From NCBI RefSeq assembly GCF_008831285.2, contig NC_045149.1, positions 21,954,535 through 22,018,534 on the forward strand: a stretch of 64,000 nt of DNA, in the 5' to 3' direction. The translations under genes and the position numbers were made by a program. The notes under the pieces are model-generated. The model had not been told where the DNA came from and did not search any database. It worked only from the letters and a program-made list of their open reading frames with translations. This DNA is from Nymphaea colorata (taxonomy: Eukaryota > Streptophyta > Magnoliopsida > Nymphaeales > Nymphaeaceae). This document shows, one piece after another, positions 24,745-37,535 of the stretch (positions are counted from its first letter, which is position 1; every line of letters begins with the position of its first letter).

Positions 24745-27700
24745 GGAAACAATGAAAAGGGTAATAGAGCTTCTTATTTTTTGCATCAAAAAAGTGAGGG
24801 GAAAGGTGTTTGTGTTTTTCCAAGTGCATGGATATATCCTGTCATGGCTATGCCTTCCCTGCCATACTCTGCTCTGAGGGACCCATACCCTCCATGACCT
24901 TTTTCAAGAATCAATGAACAGAAATTGGACTGTTGTAGCATGGATAGACAAATTTTTATCTTGTGAATTTTCCCTGTTTCTGCATATTGTCAACTTTAAA
25001 GTTTAAACCAAATTTAGTTTATAAGGAACACTCTGCTGTGCCTTCAGCTAAGCCAGGAACGCCTTTTCGTGAACACTCTCAGGCTCTAAGCATCTTGTGG
25101 CCCCAGAATATCCTTGAAAATCCTTGATTTCCTGTAAGAGTAGTTGCAGAATGGACCCAAACAGTTCTTTCCTGATGCTGATGAACTCCTACAAAAAGCG
25201 TGAAAACTTTTACAGAAAACGAAATCCCATAAATGGTTTTCATTTTTAAGCTGATACTAGCAATTTTTCTGCAGCTTAGCCGTATTAAATAAATGCAAGA
25301 CTATGATAAATACGCAGTATCGCGGGTACAATCCTCAGAATTATAATATCCTCTGATATTACATGATCTTTGTAAATCATTTTAGCCATACGCACTCTGT
25401 ACCAACAATCTCAGGGATATATTTTTCTTTCGAAAGAAGATAAAGTATTCTTTCTATAAATAGTGGACAGAAAAGACAGTCAATTTTGGAGGAAGAAGGC
25501 TTGTCTGTGGCAACAACAATTTAGAAGTTGCGCGACCAGCACGACCACAGATATTGCATGGGAGAGGTATCTGTTAATAACACCTCTTGATGGCAACACT
25601 TCTTGATAGTATGGAAGACAAAATTCACGACGTCATACTTACTGAAAAGCAGAGGCAAAAAAGGGAGTGGGGTGTTCTTCAACAGGGGAAATAATATGTT
25701 AAATCGCTGCCATGCAGAAGAACAAGGGGAATCTTTGCTCTCTTTTCTAATGCTGAAAAGGAGTTGGTACTTCAAAATCCAAGGGAGATGCGTCACTCAT
25801 TTCCAGCAGGACTATTCTACACGTATAAAAGTTGAGAAACGATGCATATAGATATTCTCAAAGGAATGCAGAGAATAAAATCATGCTTGCTGTCTGCTTT
25901 CACTTGGTCCTGCTATAAGAAGATCATCAATAGTAAAGAGAGGATTTGGACATGCCCCTCTTTGATGTCGAAGCAGAGGAATTGAAGCCACTGTTGTATT
26001 AGTCCTGATCGTAGTTAATAGCCAGCGAAATGGTACGGAGAGCAAAGCTTCAAGCCTAAGTGGAAGCAGAGAACCGAACGTATGAAGAATATTGTATTAA
26101 CATAATTGATGGAAGTTGAAGAAGCAAAACAGAAACAAGGAAATTAATTTTAGAAACAGGCCATGGCTTAAATTCAGTTGAGAACCGAGCCCTGTGAAGA
26201 GACAAAATTTATGTCCAATACTTCTGTCATCCTGGTTTTGGGTAACTTTAGTGATTCCTGAACAATTTATGGCTGCTTTTGCTTGAGAAGTTTATGTAAC
26301 CTCAACTTAGAGAAAGCTACATTTTCCATTTGTATAGCTTGCATCTATATTGTCATGATGGTCATAAACCACAAATCATATGTATATATGGCTCAGAAAA
26401 TTCAAGAATCAGATGGAAACAGACATATCCCTGAATAACATGCATACGTAAACCAATTTTAAGATTTAAATGATTACCATACTTTAGGAATCTTGGCAGG
26501 CCTACCGGCCTACCAAGTTTGGCGAGACCCGAGTTTCAAGGAATTGCCATCAAGAGGTTGAAGAATAAACCATGAAGTTCTTCATAACGGGAATGAGATG
26601 CCCAAATGCATCTATGGTGTTGTTTACTAGAAACAGTGTCCCCTTTATCAAAGAATTTGCAGGAAAAATTGAAGCCCAAATGGTGCAGTTGCTTAAGGTG
26701 ATATTTCGAACCATGCCATGCCATTGGACTGGATGGCATGAGGTAGAACGCAGGGAAGACAAGAGAAGCAACAAGAACTGCAGTGGCTGTTATTTTAAGA
26801 CAAGAAACAGTAGGAACCATCATGATAGGGCCTGCTCTATATGCTACGCGGTATGGTGAGGGTGATGTTCCCGATAGATAACAGGAAGCAAACAAAAAAT
26901 TTAATCAAGCAGTGGCGCAGAATCTGCAGACTGCAAATTCAGTGGTTGAAGGTAATGGCATCGTTTATCCACATGCACTTGTTCTTAATTAAAAAACAAA
27001 TGAGCAAAAGAAAAAGCGTAATCTGCATATAGAGACCCAATATATCTGTTGGATTTACATGTGGGAGCCCATTATATGTTGGACTCCAGAGAAACTTTTT
27101 TGGGGTCCAAAATGACCTAAATGCCCTCATAAGTCAAGAAGGAAAACTCCTCTATGAGGGCAATTACAGGAAAATATTAAAGTCCAAAATGCCCTAAAAT
27201 CTTTAATGGAAAACTCGGATCTCCAACTTTTTAAGTAGTCTCGAGGGGTAATGAAGAATCGGTTGCCAATTCTGATACTCGTGGCTGGCTGGTATTCTTT
27301 AAGACTGCAAATGGTAAGAACATATAATTGATGACTCACTTTCCATACTGGTCTTTAAGCAGCCATAGACTCAGAAGATAAGGGGAATGAGGGAGGGGCT
27401 TCAGCCTTTTCTAACAGCAGCATCTCCTCCTTTCCCCCCAACTCCTAACTGATAAAAGAGGTGAAGATTGAGCCATCACTCCTGGCTCACTTGGTTCGAG
27501 TCAAGCCGTGATGCGATTGAATTTGAACAAGGACCAAAAATGATATTACATAACAGATCGAACTGCAGCTTTGCTGCTGTGAAGCCATGTGAACTTGAAC
27601 GAACAATGAACGGATTTTTCAACACATTAAGCGGAAAGTGCCAAGATAGTACTGGATATGAATTAGGCTTCTAGCAAGGAACAACGCTGCTGAATTCCAG

Positions 27701-28968
27701 CACAGGTCTGAAAGTGGTCTGAAATGTCAATGTCAAAAATATTTTACGCTACTATGGCCGTATTTGCTTGTATAAATGTGATCTATATGATTAGTTTAAC
27801 AACTTCCTGAATACGATATATGTATATTGAAACTTGTGGGCACGTGCAGGTTTGAACTTAAGATTTTAAAGGGACACTAGCAATATATATATAATTGTAG
27901 ATATATAGTACCATACCAATCCCCTCCCTCACTCTCTCTCCTCTCCCTCCGTGTCTCTCTCTCTCTCTCTCTCTCGCTCGCTTGTTAGCGTTTGCAGGAA
28001 TCAACACTGTATCTGATGTGGGTATCGTACAATAAGTATTCATTTGCAGAAAAAACCACTTATCTTCATTCACATGTTTCACAAGAGATTCAGAACACCT
28101 CAATGTTCAGTCTCTCAAATTAAGTCATCTCTTTCAAGGGCAAGAGGGAGAGAGAGAGGATTGAAGCAGCTATTTATTCGGAATATTTAGAACAAGCATC
28201 AGCTATGCCTATAACATTTCAGGCTACTTCTAGAGCGCCTACGTTTAAAATTTAAATAAGCAAAAAAAAAAAAGGCTGATGGCTCTCGGTGGCCTCTGCG
28301 TGGGCTACACTGGAAGCTGAGATTGGGACGTGAGAGGTCAGGATCTCAGGGCAGAAGCCATGTGCCGCTCCCCGCTTCCCTCGATATCAACATTCCTCCC
28401 TTCCACTCGGTACCATCGATTCCATTTCCTCTGCTCTCTGTCAATCGGTCAAACACAGAAAAAGAAAACCTCAATCGAATCCACCCGCTGCTTCGGTTTT
28501 TCCATTTTAAAAGAAGAAACTGAACCTGTTACTGTTTGCTTACTGTTGCAGGGTTCTGCAGTTTCCAAGTGGTCTTGGAGCAGTACTCTGCATCGACCCA
28601 TCCATCACCAAAAGCACATGTATGATCTGGTACCAAGATCAGTAGTACTTTTGATGCTCCACGGCAGAGCCATTCCCCTCGGCGATCACTTTGCATGGTT
28701 GTCATTCCGCCATCAAATGCTGCTACCAATTTTTCAACAGAGTACCATGGACGTTGCCGAGGGGCCATCCCCAAGGTCCCGCTAGGAGACACGCACACAT
28801 GCAGACACGTCCCCGGCCGGCCACCCATGTGACCTACTGCTCTTTTTTGTCATTAATTTTTCTGTTTGATGATGCCGCGTTAGGCAAACAAGTGGCTGTT
28901 ACTTGGTTCACGTCCAGAACGTTTTCCAGTAGCGCCTCGTTTTATGAAGGCAGATGATCCAGATCAAC
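24745..28968. other. Intergenic DNA, no recognised gene
   Basis: I find no known domain in any frame. The region includes a (CT)n run at 27952-27975 and, at about 28290-28960, a less AT-rich stretch with C-rich leader-like sequence. That stretch has a splice-acceptor-like tactgttgcag near 28552. An open frame of 151 codons crosses it on + and one of 99 codons on -, neither recognisable. It could be a transcribed noncoding region or an old gene remnant. Confidence 0.4.
27952..27975. repeat. (CT)n microsatellite
   Basis: CT run of about 12 units within a longer pyrimidine-rich stretch (27920-27980). Confidence 0.9.
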
Positions 28969-30960
28969 TTCACAAGATGGAAATGAGAAATGATAAGTAT
29001 GAAAGCAAAGATGATGAGCATGCTTATGTTTGCTACTATGTGCTAGCTCTATCTTGATTGCCAATGTTAATCTTCCACCTCATGGATCGTAACATGTGAA
29101 TGTGATTTTTCAAGGCTCAAATCAAGATGCGACACTTAAGACCAGACCAACTTTTGATACGGGTGCTTGTTGTTAAAGATAAGTTTGATGTGTCCGTTTT
29201 TATAGGTTTTCATATGTTGGCTGAGAAACAATTGGGAATGCATATTAGTCCTCTGAGGGTGCAGGAGTTAGTAGGCCGGCTGGCTTTGTTTTGAATCTCT
29301 TTAGCATCAACTTTCTGTATGCGAAAAAAGGTCCATTGATGTGCAAATTTGAAGCGCAGCAGGTGTGGCATCTTGAGACACCAAAAGATGACTCTATACC
29401 CTAAGGAGAAGAGCTGTTGGGCGGAAGCTTCAGCTTTTAGCCAGGTAAGGGATCTCCCTTACTCACCCAAGGCCAAAAGTCATACCAAGGCCTTCCAAAA
29501 TGATTGGGGTGGTTAGTAGTGTTTCTTGTTCACTTACTTGAAGTTGTGTTGTATTGAGCATCACATTGCTTTTCCAGCGTGGTCACAAAAATGACAAGGT
29601 TGAGCAAAAACACCAGCATATGGTAGAAGCATGCCTTACTTTACTTGGCCATGCCCAAATTCCATATAAGTTTTAGGATTATGCCTTCCTTAGTGGCACT
29701 TATCTTATGAACTACCTTTCAACTCTAGTCCTCAACATGAACGCAGCTAGCCAAATGATATTTCACATTAAGCTATAATCTCTAAGTATTACAAACTCTT
29801 GGTTATCCACATATGTTATCATACCACTGCCACAAACTTCAATTTCAAAGCCAAAAATATGTTTTCTTGCAATATAGTAGTGAATGAAAGGGGCATCTTT
29901 GTTTTAGCCAGCACATAGAAAAGACTTTTTTTTCGTTGCAATAATTTTTTTTTATGGAAAGGGTTTCTCTTTCCAACACAAAACCTCACCTATAGCTACA
30001 CCTACTCCCCTTGCCATATCTTCTCCATACTTAGAGAGGACATCCATATTAGAGCGGACATCCATATGCTTCAACCTTAAGGCTTTGTTTATCCTTAATT
30101 TCTAAATCATGTTTTCCAAATCAGAAGGCAATATTGCCAAATTGTGGATGCACTTCAGCATTAGACACCCACTTATCAAACCTTCCCTAAGTTATACATC
30201 AATTCTTCGATGGATGCACTAACTACCAATCATTAGCTGACGATCAGAATACGTCCAGGTATGCCAAGCATACTATTTCCCAGGTGTCCTCTTTGGTCTT
30301 TTTGATATATTTAATATTCCAGTATATTTTCATGCAGATTGTGCAGGCAACTTTGAAGGTCGAAAATCTGTAAATGGCCTCACTATATTTCTTGGTTATT
30401 CTACTGTTCTTGCTAGAAAGCAACCTGCTTTGCCCCAGTCCACAACTGAGGCTCTTGGCTCCACAATTGTGGAAATAACCCTAGACTAGCTCACTTCCTC
30501 AAAGGACTTCATATTCCTCTTCCAAGCGCATCACGACTAGTTTTTTTACAATCTCGAGGCTACCTCTTTAATGGCTGATCTTGTGCATCGTTGGCACATC
30601 AAGCATATAAAAGTCGGCATCCCCTTTATTCAGGATCATGTTTTAAACCATCAACTCAATGCCCATTAGCTTGCCATAGACGACCAAGTTGCATATTTTC
30701 TAATTAATCGCCATTCTCGCCAAGGCTTCAAGGGTCTTTCTGACAAGCTTAACACCCTATATCGGCCATTAGACCAAGTCCGATCCAAAATCAGATTGTC
30801 ATCATAGGATGGAGATGAGAGATGATAAGCATGACAGCGGAGATGATAAACATGCCTGTGTTAATTAGCGCTTCTATGATTGGCAATGATAATCTTCTAA
30901 TTACTCGATCGCAATATGTGAATATGATTCTATGGATGATCACAGTAAGGCCCAATCAAG
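28969..30960 (+). mobile_element. Eroded Ty1-copia fossil with LTR-like end repeats
   Basis: Two features identify it. First, the ends are similar direct repeats of about 150 bp: agatggaaatgagaaatgat at 28974 against ggatggagatgagagatgat at 30808, both continuing to a similar tatgtgaat/catgtgaat phrase. They are probably LTR remnants. Second, the interior shows copia-type pol wording on +: integrase-like EQKHQHMVEACLTLLGHA near 29600 and RNase H-like GRKSVNGLTIFLGY near 30360, continuing to about 30780. It is heavily broken, with many interruptions, and shorter than a full element. It looks clearly older than the copia element at 36.6 kb. Confidence 0.7.
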
Positions 30961-31501
30961 GAGGCAGATGATGAATGCATAACAGCCATTGCTCCATAGA
31001 ACGTAGTGCTAGGGGAACCTCTACTTTCAGGTAATAGACAAAGACGTAGAAAGAATTTCATTTGAGGATCCTGTGTGTGCTATCTGCAACCATATACCAT
31101 GTTCGTGTATTATTTAAGATGACTTTTTCCTTTTTCTTCTTTTGGAAGAAAGTGGGGAGAAGTTTATTCAGTCGGTCATGCGGCAACAAAATGACGGGAA
31201 AAGTCGAGGGATTTGAAGTTTTAGACATTCAAATTGGTTTCAAAACTCGACGAGGATGGAAAACAGGCAATCGATTAGTCTCGAGATTATGTTCGATGAG
31301 TTGTATTTCTGACTGAAGTTGGAACATTTAGTTTTAGTACCTCTTATTTCATAAAACTATCGTTTGGTTGTGTGGCTCTATGAGAGTCCGACTCTACCAG
31401 GCCTTGTATATATGGTTTCCTTCCTACACGTTGAATAGTTCGAATGTACTATAGATGAGATATTGATGATTTCTTCATATGTGTGTGTGTGTGTGTGCGT
31501 G

Positions 31502-31575
<74 letters not shown>

Positions 31576-33566
31576 ATCAAGTAAAGAATATCAGTGAAGC
31601 CACTGTTCTATATGCCTATGGAGTCAGGCTGTCAGCACGACGTTAATTAAAAAATGGAAAGAGGGCTTAGTTGGTGGTGGATATCAGTCTGTACAATTGT
31701 TTTCACTGCTTAATACATGCATCTACAGTGACGACTGACTCCTCCAGCTTTATTTGCTCTATTTCGCCGAGTATTCACATCATTACTTTCAAAGATGTTG
31801 CAGAAAAACTCAATTAAGAAAAGGAATAAATGGAAATCAATGAACAGTAGAAAGTAATTCCAGTCTGTAATTCTTTTGCACCTTTGCCGCCCTCCCAGTG
31901 CCCCACTCTGTGCCTCAGCTTTGGCTGTTCATCTGGGGATCGTGGTCTCTATGCTGCTGCTTGTAGAGGTGTGGAATAACCAGACCTTTGAGAATGGCTG
32001 CAGCTCTTTCCCGGCAACGTCCCTCTTGCCTTCCGCGTTGGTCGGTGTTTAGACCCGTGACACACTAAACCTCCCTTTCATCTCTTCCCACTCTCTCTCT
32101 CTCTGTGTACCCGTTCAAGGGATAAACTAGTAGCAAGTTTTTGAACTTGATTGGAGAAGATACATGTTGACACCCAATCCAAGTGCGTTTTTAGCTTTCA
32201 TTTACATGCCTAAACTCAGTCGCTCTAGGTCCGCCCCATAATGCAAGACAATGCCGATCTCAGCAATATATGAGCCTGACTCTTAAGTATTCTAACGTCG
32301 ACTGTACCTGACATGCCACCTGCCACTCAACAATAGAGCCGCAAAGCTTCTACCCTTCCACCCATCGTTCAAAATAGTAGGCTGCCTTTTGATGTTTCAA
32401 GATGATTACCTCACTATTGAAGATATTTCGAGATGATTACCACATATCAGTCTACCTCCCTTCCCCTTCCTATTCTCCCTCCCCCCGACCTCCCTCCTTT
32501 TTGCAGCAGACACACCAAGAATTCAAAACAGAGTAACCACCACCTGGCTAGACCATATTTAAACCCCAGTACAAAATTATTAGTTTCTTGTGCGATTTTC
32601 ATTTTTTCTTTCAGAAATTGGTTTGAACATAAAACTTTGAGCTGTTGCATAATTTAAATGACAAATGTTCGATCGGAGGACGTTCCAAAGAACAGTCACT
32701 TGAACAGATTTTGATATACCAAGTGGTACAGATATACGCATGTCATAATATGTCATGTTAAAAAAACGGAAATACAAATTACCCACATTTTTTCCGGAGA
32801 AAAGAGAATTTTATTTTGCAGTAATATTTTGTGAGAGGGAGAGAGAGAAAAGGGGATAATCTCAAGCAGATTGATTTCCATGAAGTTGTATATAAGATTC
32901 CGAAATTTCTGACACTCGTTATGGCTGAATGTCCAAAGCGACAAAAAACTCATCCGCACAAGCTACAAAAACCACACAATGTGACACACAACCATAAAGT
33001 ATTACTATTTGTTAACTCCGGTGGACGAGGTTCAACAGAGTATCAGTGAATCAAAAGAATAAGATGAGACGAACTACGGCAACTTGAACAGCTCCCGCCC
33101 TTCTTTCTCAGCATCTTGACGGATCCCATCGTTCTATACTATAAGGCACAATCACAGGCACATTGGACTGGAAAGCCGAAATTATCAACTTCATACTGCA
33201 TAGGCAAGCAAGAAGACATGGAGCAGGAGAGTTTTTCTATTGAAAATGAAATAAATACCGTTCACAGAATCAACAATCGTGTCCCCTTCTGTTTGTGGTT
33301 GCCGCACCCAGACCATAACGAGGCATGGTGTCGGCTTTTTTCTGTCTTCCTAATCGTTTGCCTCATCATCCAGAACTAGTACCAGAATTGGTAATAACTT
33401 AAATTCCCATGTCAATCACCTTCATAATCCAAACTATGGGATTCAATAAATGCTTATTGGTTGTAAAAATATAGTACAGAAGGTACGTGCAACGAGAAAA
33501 GATTAACACACGAAATTTCCTACGTCAGTCTGTAAGTTTGGCATCCATTTGCTTCAAAAGTGAAGG
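30961..33566. other. Intergenic DNA and 3' flank of the PIG-W gene
   Basis: Contains the compound microsatellite at 31480-31575. A GC-richer stretch at 31880-32100 has no recognisable coding content. AT-rich DNA follows up to the stop codon of the minus-strand PIG-W gene at 33567; the last few hundred bases presumably include its 3' UTR. No gene recognised. Confidence 0.45.
31480..31575. repeat. Compound (GT)n(TA)n(GA)n microsatellite
   Basis: A GT run (31481-31510, one interruption), then about 19 TA units, then about 12 GA units. This is the same TA-to-GA order as at 17941-18030. Confidence 0.96.
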
Positions 33567-36500
33567 CTACCAAAATTTCAACTTCATACCAAGAAACTTG
33601 GCACAACCCACCAGAAAAGTCAAGGACATGGAGTATAAAAGCAGTACACCAAGTGCCATGGCTGATGAAACGAAAAGGGTATCAATGGTCAAGTTTATCA
33701 ATCCAGTGAGGATGTTGGCCTGCATGAAGAAGCGCCATGGTGAATTGTAAATTAAAATAAAGAGAAAATGAAGCTTGAGTTATTCACAGCAGCTGAGAGG
33801 AAGCTTGTCCTTACTAAAAGAAATGCAGCTAATAAATTTTGATCAAATGCCCCTTCAAGGACTAATAGGTTTGACCTCAGAACATCAGAAAGCATCAAAA
33901 TTGCCAGGACCTACAAACAAGAGATGAAAGATAATTTTTATATCTGCATCTATTCTAGAAACACATTCATATGCGATGAGAAGTGGAGAACACCAGGAAG
34001 AGCATGCATGTGTTCATACTTCATATGATGCATGGTTATGCTTATTCAGCAAGTACAAAGACAAGGAAACATAAAAACAATGATGCTCTTGGCAACATTA
34101 GGAAGAGACCGACTTTGAAGGCCATCTCCACAAGGGCACAGTCATATGCTAAGAACATATGGGAGGACATCTAAGGGACGGTACTTCAGTCTCCACCTAT
34201 GTGGTGGCAGTTTGAAAATGAAGTTCCCAGAAAAATTATGAACTATGTTGCCCATACAAATCAAGTTACCACCTTAATGTTCACACTTACACATCAAATG
34301 GCCACCTAAAATATCATGAAATGCATGGATAAAACTGAAATGCAGACAGCGTAAAATACAGCAACTTCACTTAGGGATGAACCATTACCTGAAAGTTCTG
34401 TGCCAATACAAGTGTCACATATGCCAGATTGCACTGTAGAAAATATAATTAGTAACAAGCATCAGTGCAGAACATACGCACGCACCACTCAGTGCATACG
34501 AGGTGATGAGAACCAAATTCTTTCCATATAGGAGCAAAAGATGGAGGTGGAGATTCAGTGACGTCATAGACAAGAACAACTAAAAATGAGCGACAGTCAA
34601 AATGTGAATTACTACCATGCGACGAGAAACATTTTCCACATATTTGTCCAGAAGCATGGTCAGCAACCTAAAGCACCAAAAGGATAATAAACCATCAAGA
34701 CAACGCCTCAACCACCATGGGGCTAATATTAGATCAACCAATGATGGAAAATACATACCAAAAGGTTATAGAAAAAAACATGACTCTAAGTTGCACAGTT
34801 TGAACAGAGTTCATATCCGCCTTTCTAGAGTTTTTCCCAAAGAAAAGGTAGTAACCTAAGTTAACACCAATAAGGTACATGCCCCAATAACCTATGAAAA
34901 AGAAAACATAGAAAATGAAAAGACAAGCTCGGCATAGAAAACATATTACTGATTTTATGCAATCAAAGCACATCATACACGACGAATTATGCTCAACAGG
35001 GTTTCACATGCCATGCCACTAAACGCAAGGTAATCTTGATGTACAGGAATAAGCATTAAGAGTCATATACACTCATATGACCAACTCTTTTTTCTAGCAG
35101 CCATTTGATGAATGATGGAATAATTGCTCTACAGTGAGCAATAACGATGTACATACTACATACCACTAACAATATGTTTATAAGATGGGAGATATAAGTA
35201 CCCAGACTATTTATCTTCTTTCCTTTTGGTAGTCAAGCTAGAAAAACTTGGGGATTCAAAAAGCAAGGGCTATCTATATCACCATATTTTCTCCTTTAGA
35301 AATTCATGCCTACTCTTTAGAATTCATGCCTACTTTTCCATAAACAACTGAAATATCTTCACTGTTTAAGAGTAGAAAGCAAATTTGTATTTTTCCCAAG
35401 AAAAATACAAATAAAACATTTGAAACACAAGTTGGTAAAAACTGCCCACATACTATTGCCACCAGTATACTCTCCTGATAATTCAAATAGATTGCTAGAA
35501 TTTACCAATTCTGTTCCACAATCATGTTAACTTGGGACATCTTAAGTATAAAATTCAGAAAAGAACGGGAGCATCACTATCAGTGATAGACATTTTCTGA
35601 ACCAAATATAAGCAAATTGATGAGTAATAGCAATAAGCATAGTGAAATCTAGACTTAGTTGCACAAAGGTACTTGTTTTCGCTTCATTTACCAAACAAGC
35701 TGATAATTCCTTCCTTATTTTGGCTGAAAAGATTCATATTCCTTTCTCTTGAGGTAAGGTACTCATTTAGTCCAAATAGCAAGCATATCTGATAAGCTGA
35801 AAGTTGACAACAAATTTGTGAATTTAGTACCACATTATTAATCATCAAAGCCAAAAAATGCATAAGATTGAGCAAAGGTAATAACTAAGGGCAGATCAGA
35901 AGAGTAATACCTGATAGGATGAATGAACCAAGAAATCCACAGTATCGAGGATGAATATTAAAAATTGATGTTAACAAAGAAACAGCAGCAAGGGTGAAAA
36001 AGAAGTTCCAATGAACACCATATTCTCCTACATGAACCTAAAATGAAACAAGGATTAAAGCAAGGAATGTTATGAAAAACAATTCAATAGACATCAAAGA
36101 GTATCTTTCTAAAGAGGCATGTTTAAATTAAAAAATCTATATTTCATTATAAAGCTATAGTGCCCTATTATGCCATAATGCCACTCTTTTCACCACGTAT
36201 CAAGTTATCTGGAACTAATCCAATACTATATGAAGGTGTTGATACAACTAACTTAATGATTGTAAGCCACAAGTTGGAGAATACAATATATTCACAAAGA
36301 CAGCAGTCACACTTTAACCACAACTACTTCAGTTAGAACACACACTATTTGACTTTAACCAATAATAACTAGACAGCTAGTCATTGGGCACTCCTAATGG
36401 CTACTTCAGTCCCATCTTGTTCTATAACATAATAAAACACAGACTTCTCTCATGTATTCGTTGTGCATCATGTATGCATTCAGGGATATAATAATGTATT

Positions 36501-37487
36501 TCATGAATGTGATTAGGTCCCCTTTATCTAAGTGTATTTGTGCTTATGTGATGATTAAGTGCACAATCACTTTTGAGAAGTATTCTTGAAACTCTTTGTT
36601 GAGGAATGATATTAGTTTTAGGCGTGCCGGTGTTTAATGGCATTTTTAGGAAGTTTTATATGTTTCTGTTTAGTCCAGGCCCTCATTAGTATTTACTCAT
36701 GACTATTTTTGTAAACTTTTATTTCTGCCTAATCCTTTTTTAACATAGGCTTAGGGTTACTAAAAAATAACTTTTCTCTGCCCAATATTTCTGCCGCTAC
36801 ATGGTATCAGAGCCTGTCTTCAATGTCCGACGACTAGCATGACTTTTTCCGGCGGGATCTGCACCTTTTCCGGCATCACATTTACTCCTCAACTTCTGGT
36901 ATTTCTGTTTCAAATTCTTGACTTTCTGATCATTTGACCAGAAAATCACTCTAAACGTGGAGGAGGAGTCTAATCACGCAAATATAAACAAGTATAAGGC
37001 GTAATTAGACTCCCTAAGTGGACTGTTGATCCCTTTTTGTGGTGTTGATGGCTTTTCAGATCTTGCTTTGACAGGTTTCAGATCTGATTACTATGGTCCT
37101 CTATCTCTGAGGTGAATAAAGTCTATTGATTAAATTCTGTTGCATCCTTGGAATGTCTGTGGAATGTTTATGATCTGCTGTTTTCATGCCTTAAATACAC
37201 CAATAAAAAAAAGGGGGAAACTGCTGTTTACATGTGGTAGTTGTGGCCTGTTATGATCTGCTGTGTCTACTATTTGAATACACAGAAAAATGGGATGTTA
37301 GATGTGGCGATTGTAGACTGTCTCTGCATGAAACATCTGCTGAGTCCATGATCTGATTTTTATTAAAAAATCTCTTGCTGGAGACATGAAGTTGTCACCT
37401 TCTCAGATATACTGTTTTTTTGTTCTGCTGATCAGGGTTTGACACCATTGAAGTTTTTTCCCCCCTTTGCCGATTATACAGCAAGTC

Positions 37488-37535
<48 letters not shown>

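Noticed and set aside
26536-26895. A 119-codon minus-strand frame
   Set aside because: No recognisable motif, an overlapping frame of similar size on +, and no gene-like splice context.
28330-28785. A 151-codon plus-strand frame with a 99-codon frame opposite
   Set aside because: Neither product resembles a known protein; the region may be transcribed, but coding is unsupported.
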